Assembly: GCA_026990045.1 (NCBI GenBank)
Contig: JALSIK010000349.1
Span: forward strand, 1-11,522
Direction of reading: 5' to 3'
Origin: Chromatiales bacterium
GTDB taxonomy: Bacteria > Pseudomonadota > Gammaproteobacteria > CAMYNG01
Length of the DNA stretch: 11,522 bases
The translations under genes were made by a program, and so were the position numbers. Of the stretch, positions 6,960 through 11,522 are shown piece by piece; within the stretch, counting starts at the first letter, position 1, and the number at the start of each line of letters is the position of its first letter. The notes below the pieces were generated by a model that saw only the letters and a program-made list of their open reading frames with translations, had not been told where the DNA came from and did no database searches.

Positions 6960-7186
6960 GGGGGGCGGCAACAAGCCGGGTCCCGGTCCGGCATGCTGCG
7001 GGGCCTGGCCTTTTCCAATTCTTCGGAACTCAGGTACTTTGCATCCCCGACTGGGGACGAGGCCGCCCGGCCCGGTTTTGCCGGCATGTGTTCAGCCGGC
7101 CCGGGAATCAAGAGGTTACGGGCCCTGCCGCCGGACTCCATATTATTAGTCATCCCTGGCGGCTTTCCCTCCGTGGCCGTCGCCCG
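6960..7186. other. Intergenic stretch without a convincing gene
   Basis: These bases lie between the mer promoter and the next plus-strand promoter. No MerR, transposase or tRNA sequence is seen. A minus-strand reading frame from 7153 to the stop in the mer -35 box could encode about 65 residues (it contains AKYLSSEELEKA), but it has no recognisable family and poor codon support. Small features include TCCCC-GACT-GGGGA near 7045-7060 and an AT-rich patch around 7139-7150 (CATATTATTAG), unusual in this GC-rich DNA. Confidence 0.5.
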
Positions 7187-7192
7187 TATAAT
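7164..7192 (+). promoter_or_regulatory. Candidate sigma-70 promoter of the permease-nhaD operon
   Basis: A perfect TATAAT is at 7187-7192. Seventeen bases upstream, TTTCCC (7164-7169) is a poor -35 box matching three positions. The predicted start near 7199 gives a leader of about 107 nt before the TTG start at 7306. The strong -10 with a weak -35 suggests either an activator or control in the leader. Confidence 0.55.
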
Positions 7193-7200
7193 GGCGCCCG

Positions 7201-7275
7201 CGCGGTGTCGCCGTCGGCTCTCCCGGGTCTCGCCACAGGCGGTGCGCCTGCACCGCGGGGAGCCTTGTTTTGTCT
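7201..7275 (+). promoter_or_regulatory. Structured leader with attenuator-like stem-loops
   Basis: A perfect hairpin is formed by GCGGTGC (7239-7245) and GCACCGC (7250-7256) with loop GCCT. It is enclosed by a second stem in which GGCTC-T-CCC (7216-7224) pairs with GGGGAGCC (7257-7264), with one bulged T. TTGTTTTGTCT follows at once (7265-7275), as in an intrinsic terminator. CGCGGTG at 7201-7207 is complementary to CACCGCG at 7251-7257, so it can compete with the hairpin's left arm. Alternative folds that include or break the terminator are the basis of attenuation. This is read by eye; no known riboswitch family was recognised. Confidence 0.4.
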
Positions 7276-7305
7276 CGACCGCCATTGGTCTGACAGGAGC
7301 GTTCC

Positions 7306-9270
7306 TTGACGGAGTCCATTTCGCCACGGCTGCGCAACCGCCTCATTGCTGGAGCCGCGTTCGTCGCCTTCGCGTTCTACCTGGCCAGCGTCGTGCCCTC
7401 GGTGGAAATCGCCTGGGTCAGCGCCATCCTCCTGCTGACCATCTACCTGTTTGCCTTCGAAATCGTGGGGGTGGACGTCGCCGCCATCACCATCATGGTC
7501 CTGCTGGGCCTGACCAGCCTGCTGGCGCCCGTCATGGGCCTGGAGCAGGGCCTGGTCCCCACCATCCACCTGTTCGACGGCTTCGCCAGCAACGCGGTCA
7601 TCTCCATCATCGCCGTGATGATCATCGGGGCGGGACTCGACCGTACCGGCCTCATGTCGCGGGTGGCGGCGCTCATCCTCCGCATCGGCGGCACCACCGA
7701 GAAACGCATCATTCCCATTATTTCCGGCACCGTGGGCGTCATTTCCTCGTTCATGCAGAACGTGGGGGCCGCGGCGCTGTTCCTGCCGGTGGTCAGCCGG
7801 ATCTCGGCCCGATCGGGGATCCCCATGTCGCGGCTCCTCATGCCCATGGGATTCTGTGCCATCCTGGGCGGGACCGTCACCATGGTGGGATCCAGCCCCC
7901 TGATCCTGCTCAACGACCTGATCCTGAATTCCAACAAGGTGCTGGCCGCCCAGGGCATGACTCCCATGGAGCCCTGGAGCCTGTTCTCGGTGACGCCCGT
8001 GGGGCTGGCGCTGGTGGCCACGGGGATCATCTATTTCGTTCTCGCCGGCCGCTACGTGCTGCCGGCCCGTGGCGACGAGAAGGCCGCGGTGGGTGCCAAC
8101 ACCATGCAGTACTTCCGCGAGGTATATGGCATCGATTACGGCGTTTACGAGGTGGCGGTGCCGGCGGACAGCCCCCTGGTGGGCAAGGCCCTGGACGAGA
8201 TCGAGCGGCCGGAACGGGTTCGCGTCATCGCCATGTTGCGGGGGCCGGACGACCTGCGCATCGGCCCCGGCGCGGTCGCCCGCGACGTGGGGATCAACGC
8301 GGGCTCGGTGCTGGGTATCGTGGCCTCGCCCAAGCACCTCCGCGCCTTCGTGGACAAGTACGGCCTGGTTCTGCGTGACGATCTCGAGACCTTCGCCGAT
8401 TCGCTCGCCGCCACCAAGGCCGGCATCGCCGAGGTGGTGATCCCGCCCGGTTCCAGTCTCATCGGCAAGAGTGCCCGCGACGTCTGGATGCGCAAGACCT
8501 ACGGCATCTCCATGGTCGCGCTGCACCGGCAGGGGGAGACCTACCGTGAAGGGGACGGTATCCGTGACATGCCCCTGCAGCCCGGCGACACCCTGGTGGT
8601 CCACACCACCTGGGACGCCCTGGCCCGCCTGGAAAAGGACCGCAACTTCGTGGTGGTGACCACCGAGTATCCTCACGAGGAGCTGCGGCCGCACAAGGTC
8701 CCCCACGCGGCCGTGTTTTTTTCCATCGCCCTGGGCCTTGTGCTGTTCACCGACGTGCTACTGTCGGTGGCACTGCTGACGGGGGCCATCGGTATGATCC
8801 TGAGCGGGGTACTGAAGATCGAGGAGGCCTACCGGGCGGTGAGCTGGAAGACCGTGTTTCTCCTGGCCTCCCTGATCCCGCTGGGACAGGCGGTGGAGAC
8901 CTCGGGCACCGCCAAGTGGATCGCCGAGCAGACACTGTCGGTGATGGGTGAGATGCCGGTCTGGGTCATTCAGGCCGCGGTCGCCGTGCTGGCGACCTTC
9001 TTCACCCTGGTGATGTCCAACGTGGGCGCCACGGTGCTGCTGGTGCCGCTGGCGGTGAACATCGCCATCGGGGCCGGGGGCAATCCCGCCGTGTTCGCCC
9101 TCACCGTGGCGCTGGCCACGTCCAACTCGTTCCTCATTCCCACCCACCAGGTCAACGCCCTGATCATGGGGCCCGGCGGCTACCGCGTGCCTGACTTCAT
9201 GCGGGCGGGGGGCATCATGACGATCCTGTTCCTGGTCGTCATGATGGCGATGATGAACCTGGTATTCTGA
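7306..9270 (+). CDS. SLC13-type (DASS/IT superfamily) permease with two TrkA-C domains
   Basis: The 654-residue inner-membrane transporter is built as two membrane halves around a soluble insert. The first half (about 12-250) contains SSFMQNVGAAALFLP and GGTVTMVGSSPLILLND, a hairpin and substrate-site region. The second half (about 466-654) contains TLVMSNVGATVLLVPLA and ATSNSFLIPTHQVNALIMGPGGY. Between them, at about 275-345 and 370-448, are two RCK_C/TrkA-C domains (SPLVGKALDEIE; SSLIGKSARDVWMRKTYGISMVALHR). This architecture is known from sodium-coupled sulfate and related anion permeases (SAC1/SLT-like) and other DASS members. Sulfate or another anion is likely, but the substrate is not determined. 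The start is TTG at 7306, six bases after AGGAG (7295-7299). The gene lies 1 bp before nhaD, which suggests an operon. The TTG start would lower expression. Confidence 0.85.
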   Translation: MTESISPRLRNRLIAGAAFVAFAFYLASVVPSVEIAWVSAILLLTIYLFAFEIVGVDVAAITIMVLLGLTSLLAPVMGLEQGLVPTIHLFDGFASNAVISIIAVMIIGAGLDRTGLMSRVAALILRIGGTTEKRIIPIISGTVGVISSFMQNVGAAALFLPVVSRISARSGIPMSRLLMPMGFCAILGGTVTMVGSSPLILLNDLILNSNKVLAAQGMTPMEPWSLFSVTPVGLALVATGIIYFVLAGRYVLPARGDEKAAVGANTMQYFREVYGIDYGVYEVAVPADSPLVGKALDEIERPERVRVIAMLRGPDDLRIGPGAVARDVGINAGSVLGIVASPKHLRAFVDKYGLVLRDDLETFADSLAATKAGIAEVVIPPGSSLIGKSARDVWMRKTYGISMVALHRQGETYREGDGIRDMPLQPGDTLVVHTTWDALARLEKDRNFVVVTTEYPHEELRPHKVPHAAVFFSIALGLVLFTDVLLSVALLTGAIGMILSGVLKIEEAYRAVSWKTVFLLASLIPLGQAVETSGTAKWIAEQTLSVMGEMPVWVIQAAVAVLATFFTLVMSNVGATVLLVPLAVNIAIGAGGNPAVFALTVALATSNSFLIPTHQVNALIMGPGGYRVPDFMRAGGIMTILFLVVMMAMMNLVF

Positions 9271-9271
9271 C

Positions 9272-10687
9272 GTGGCCCGCCGGTTGCCTGGCCGCCCCTT
9301 GGGGCTGACCATGATGGGGATGCTGGTGCCGGCCGGCGCCCAGGCGGCACCCGCCGTGGCGGCCTGGACGGACACGGGCGTCGGCATCGCCGCCCTCGTC
9401 GTCTTCGCCGTCGCCTACCTGCTGGTGATGGGCGAGGAGTTCACCCACCTGCGAAAGTCCAAGCCGGTGATGCTCGCCGCCGGGATCATCTGGGGGCTCA
9501 TCGGCTACCAGGCCGCCGGCACGGAACTCAGTCACCAGGCCGAGGAGGCGCTGCGTCACAACCTCGAGGAATACGCGGAGCTGATGCTGTTCCTGCTGGC
9601 GGCCATGACCTACATCAACGCCATGCAGGAGCGGAGGGTGTTCGATGCGCTGCGGGCGTGGCTGGTACGCAAGGGGTTCGGCTTCCGGCAGCTGTTCTGG
9701 CTCACGGGCTTCCTGGCCTTTTTCATCTCGCCCGTGGCCGACAACCTGACCACGGCCCTGCTCATGTGCGCCGTGGTGCTGGCGGTGGGGGGAGGCAATA
9801 CCCGCTTCATCAGCCTAGCCTGCATCAACATCGTGGTGGCCGCCAACGCCGGCGGGGCGTTCAGTCCCTTCGGCGATATCACCACGCTGATGGTGTGGCA
9901 GAAGGGTATCGTCGATTTCTGGACCTTTTTCGCCCTGTTTCTTCCCTCGCTGGTCAATTTCCTGGTGCCGGCGGCGCTGATGCACTTTGCCATTCCCAGG
10001 GTCCAGCCGGATGCCATCCAGGAAGACGTGTACCTGCGCCGCGGAGCGCGCCGCATCATCGGCCTGTTCATCCTCACCATCGCGACCGCGGTGTCGTTCC
10101 ACAACTGCCTGCACCTGCCTCCCGTCGTCGGCATGCTCACCGGCCTGGCTTACCTCCAGTTCTTCGGGTTTTATCTCAAGGTGACGGCGCACAAGGACCG
10201 CAACTCGCCCGAGGCCCGGCTGGGGGAGGTGGTGCCCTTCGACATCTTCAACAAGATCGCCCGGGCCGAGTGGGACACGCTGCTGTTCTTCTACGGCGTG
10301 GTGCTGTGCGTGGGGGGGCTGGGTTTTCTCGGCTACCTGGCACTGGCTTCGGAGGCCATGTACCAGAACTGGAACGTGACCTATGCCAATGTCGCGGTGG
10401 GGGTGCTGTCGGCCGTGGTCGACAACATCCCGGTGATGTTCGCGGTGCTGAGCATGGAGCCGGCCATGTCCATCGGGCAATGCCTGCTGGTGACGCTCAC
10501 CGCCGGGGTCGGCGGCAGCCTGTTGTCCATCGGCTCGGCCGCGGGCGTCGCCCTCATGGGGCAGGCACGCGGCCACTACACCTTTTTCCGCCACCTCGCC
10601 TGGACCCCCGTCATCGCCCTCGGGTACGCGGCCAGCATCCTGGTCCACCTCTGGATCAACGGCGACTACTTCCAGGTGCCGCCCTAG
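9272..10687 (+). CDS. nhaD: Na+/H+ antiporter, NhaD type
   Basis: The 471-residue polytopic membrane protein of the ion transporter superfamily expels Na+ (or Li+) in exchange for protons. Diagnostic segments are SPVADNLTTALLMC (153-166), ANAGGAFSPFGDITTLMVW (191-209), VDNIPVMFAVLSMEP (383-397) and GVGGSLLSIGSAAGVALMG (412-430). The acidic Asp157, Asp202 and Asp384 are plausible ion-binding residues. Residues 1-25 look like a cleavable signal peptide, as in known NhaD proteins (basic MARRLPGRPLG, then hydrophobic, then AGAQA). The GTG at 9272 is favoured over the ATG at 9311 because it supplies the basic n-region; no strong ribosome-binding site precedes it. It begins 1 bp after the permease stop (TGACGTG), implying coupled translation. 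The partnership suggests it removes sodium entering with the permease substrate. The NhaD assignment rests on these motifs. Confidence 0.85.
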   Translation: MARRLPGRPLGLTMMGMLVPAGAQAAPAVAAWTDTGVGIAALVVFAVAYLLVMGEEFTHLRKSKPVMLAAGIIWGLIGYQAAGTELSHQAEEALRHNLEEYAELMLFLLAAMTYINAMQERRVFDALRAWLVRKGFGFRQLFWLTGFLAFFISPVADNLTTALLMCAVVLAVGGGNTRFISLACINIVVAANAGGAFSPFGDITTLMVWQKGIVDFWTFFALFLPSLVNFLVPAALMHFAIPRVQPDAIQEDVYLRRGARRIIGLFILTIATAVSFHNCLHLPPVVGMLTGLAYLQFFGFYLKVTAHKDRNSPEARLGEVVPFDIFNKIARAEWDTLLFFYGVVLCVGGLGFLGYLALASEAMYQNWNVTYANVAVGVLSAVVDNIPVMFAVLSMEPAMSIGQCLLVTLTAGVGGSLLSIGSAAGVALMGQARGHYTFFRHLAWTPVIALGYAASILVHLWINGDYFQVPP

Positions 10688-10705
10688 CGGCGGGCGGCCC
10701 GCCGC
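10687..10705 (+). terminator. GC hairpin at the nhaD stop codon
   Basis: GCGGCGGG (10687-10694) and CCCGCCGC (10698-10705) form a perfect 8 bp stem with a CGG loop, starting at the last base of the TAG stop. No T run follows, so it may stall or protect the transcript end without being an intrinsic terminator. Confidence 0.35.
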
Positions 10706-10755
10706 CTCGCCGCGCCCGGCTCCATGATCACGCCGCCCGGGGAATGGCGGAACTA

Positions 10756-10778
10756 GACTTTTATTAATCAATAAGTTA
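10756..10778. repeat. AT-rich palindrome in the nhaD-OMP spacer
   Basis: TTATT (10761-10765) and AATAA (10770-10774) are inverted repeats around AATC, inside the AT-rich run GACTTTTATTAATCAATAAG. The surrounding DNA is very GC-rich. It could be a regulator site, a promoter UP-like element or a remnant; no factor is identified. Confidence 0.4.
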
Positions 10779-10875
10779 CGTCACCAACCCGCGGGGAGCG
10801 CCGGCCCGGCCCGCCAGGCGGATTTCAGGCGCCCAGCCCAACGGCGGATACCCCCCGGCGGGGGTGATCCGGCCC

Positions 10876-10906
10876 TTGACCTGGAGTCAACTCCATGTTT
10901 TAGGCT
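10876..10906 (+). promoter_or_regulatory. MerR-family metal-responsive promoter (ZntR/CadR/PbrR dyad type)
   Basis: The -35 box TTGACC (10876-10881) and the -10 box TAGGCT (10901-10906) are separated by 19 bp. The spacer carries the near-perfect dyad TGGAGTCAACTCCA (10882-10895). The long spacer with a centred dyad is the mark of promoters untwisted by MerR-family activators, and the TGGAGT/ACTCCA halves resemble the E. coli zntA operator as I know it. Transcription would start near 10912, about 48 nt before the ATG at 10960. A C5-GGC-G5 hairpin (10852-10864) lies just upstream. Confidence 0.85.
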
Positions 10907-10959
10907 GTGTCCGGTGGAGGGACGCCGGGCGTCCCGGTAGAAACTGGAGGTGAGTCCAC

Positions 10960-11522
10960 ATGGTCAGATTGGAAGGCGTCAGGGCGGGGCACGGGCCGTG
11001 GGTCCGGATCCTGGCGGCGGGGCTGGCAGCGGCCTTCGCCGCGCTGGGCCCGACGCCCGCCCGGGCCCATGACCCGGTGTTCGGGCTCGGGCCGCACGTC
11101 CTGTACAAGGGCGGCATCGAGATTGCCCCGGAGTTTCACACGGCACGGCGACCCGGGTCCCGCGAGAGCGAGCTGGGGCTGGAGCTGACCTACGGCCTGA
11201 CCGGAGACTGGTCGGCAGGCATCGAGCTCCCCTATGCCCGCCGCGAGGCGGGCGCGCGGCGCAGCGGCGGGGCCGGTGACCTGCGCCTGTTCACCAAGTA
11301 CCGGTTCTGGCGCCACGACCGGCTCGGGGTGCAGGAGAGCATGGCGGTGGCCCTCAAGGTGATCGCGGACACGGCGGCCGGGGGCCGCGATCCGGCCCTG
11401 GACAAGGGCGCAACGGATGCCATCGCGGGCCTGGCCTACGGCTACGAGAGCCGCCGGTGGTACCGCTGGGCCAGCGTCCGTTACCGGGCCAACGGCCGCG
11501 GCCCGGGTGGCCTGGAACGGGG
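10960..11522 (+). CDS. Exported, probable outer-membrane beta-barrel protein, N-terminal part
   Basis: Partial gene running off the right edge with 187 codons visible. Residues 1-36 form a signal peptide (basic start, then ILAAGLAAAFAALGP, cleavage after ARA). The mature protein would start HDPVFGLGPHVLYKGGIEIAPEFH. The rest alternates short polar turns with amphipathic strands rich in aromatic residues (ELGLELTYGL, WSAGIELPYA, DLRLFTKYRFW, IAGLAYGYESRRWYRWASVRYR), as in transmembrane beta-barrels of the Phenol_MetA_deg/transporter-like families. GGAGG lies 9 nt before the ATG, a strong ribosome-binding site. The gene sits directly behind a MerR-type promoter, so metal induction and a role in passage or sensing of metal at the outer membrane are inferred. 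The exact family and function are not known to me, and the C-terminal end is missing. Confidence 0.75.
   Translation, partial: MVRLEGVRAGHGPWVRILAAGLAAAFAALGPTPARAHDPVFGLGPHVLYKGGIEIAPEFHTARRPGSRESELGLELTYGLTGDWSAGIELPYARREAGARRSGGAGDLRLFTKYRFWRHDRLGVQESMAVALKVIADTAAGGRDPALDKGATDAIAGLAYGYESRRWYRWASVRYRANGRGPGGLER

Noticed and set aside
6921..6974. merT start at 6974
   Set aside because: This codon lies upstream of the mer -35 box, so it would not be on the transcript from that promoter.
6993..8378. Plus-strand frame of 461 codons overlapping the mer-permease spacer and permease gene
   Set aside because: The part over the permease gene is a His/Arg/Gly-rich shadow, and the spacer part shows no similarity to MerR or any family I know.
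10907..11188. 93-codon plus-strand frame preceding and overlapping the OMP gene
   Set aside because: Another frame, from 10960, has a strong ribosome-binding site, a signal peptide and beta-strand pattern. The 10907 frame begins almost at the -10 box.
1..11522. Mobile elements, tRNAs, rRNAs and CRISPR arrays
   Set aside because: No transposase or integrase, no terminal inverted repeats, no tRNA-like cloverleaf and no regularly spaced repeats were seen. The mer operon is not flanked by transposon parts inside the window.

Overview
The window is GC-rich bacterial chromosomal DNA carrying nine complete protein genes and a partial gene at each end. The high G+C at third codon positions, the DegQ-type HtrA, the ZitB-type CDF exporter, a Tn501-like mer promoter core and an NhaD antiporter all fit a gammaproteobacterium, perhaps a halophilic or haloalkaliphilic one. 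This placement is inference; no rRNA, tRNA or other phylogenetic marker is present. No insertion sequence, integrase, CRISPR array or tRNA was found.

Left part (1-3455), envelope proteolysis and lipid hydrolysis. A minus-strand pair encodes a rhomboid intramembrane protease, followed 31 bp downstream by an SDH/ClpP-fold membrane-anchored serine protease cut by the window edge. Divergent from it is a periplasmic DegQ/HtrA protease with two PDZ domains. Convergent to that, only 4 bp away, is a patatin-like phospholipase.

Middle (3590-6920), metal resistance. A ZitB/CzcD-type zinc exporter on the plus strand meets a compact minus-strand merT-merP-merA operon tail to tail across a strong hairpin. 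The mer operon has a MerR-type promoter and operator just upstream of merT but no merR in the window. MerP appears to be an inner-membrane lipoprotein instead of a soluble periplasmic protein.

Intergenic 6921-7305 is 385 bp long. It holds the mer promoter, a region with no convincing gene, a good -10 box at 7187-7192, and a leader RNA with competing stem-loops and a U-rich run that resembles an attenuator.

Right part (7306-10687), ion transport. An SLC13-type permease with two internal TrkA-C (RCK_C) domains is followed 1 bp later by an NhaD-type Na+/H+ antiporter. The pair suggests a sodium-linked anion uptake and sodium extrusion unit.

Right edge (10688-11522). An intergenic region with an AT-rich palindrome leads to a clear second MerR-family promoter, of the ZntR/CadR/PbrR dyad type. 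It drives a partial gene for an exported, probably outer-membrane beta-barrel protein, so this unannotated product is predicted to be metal-inducible.
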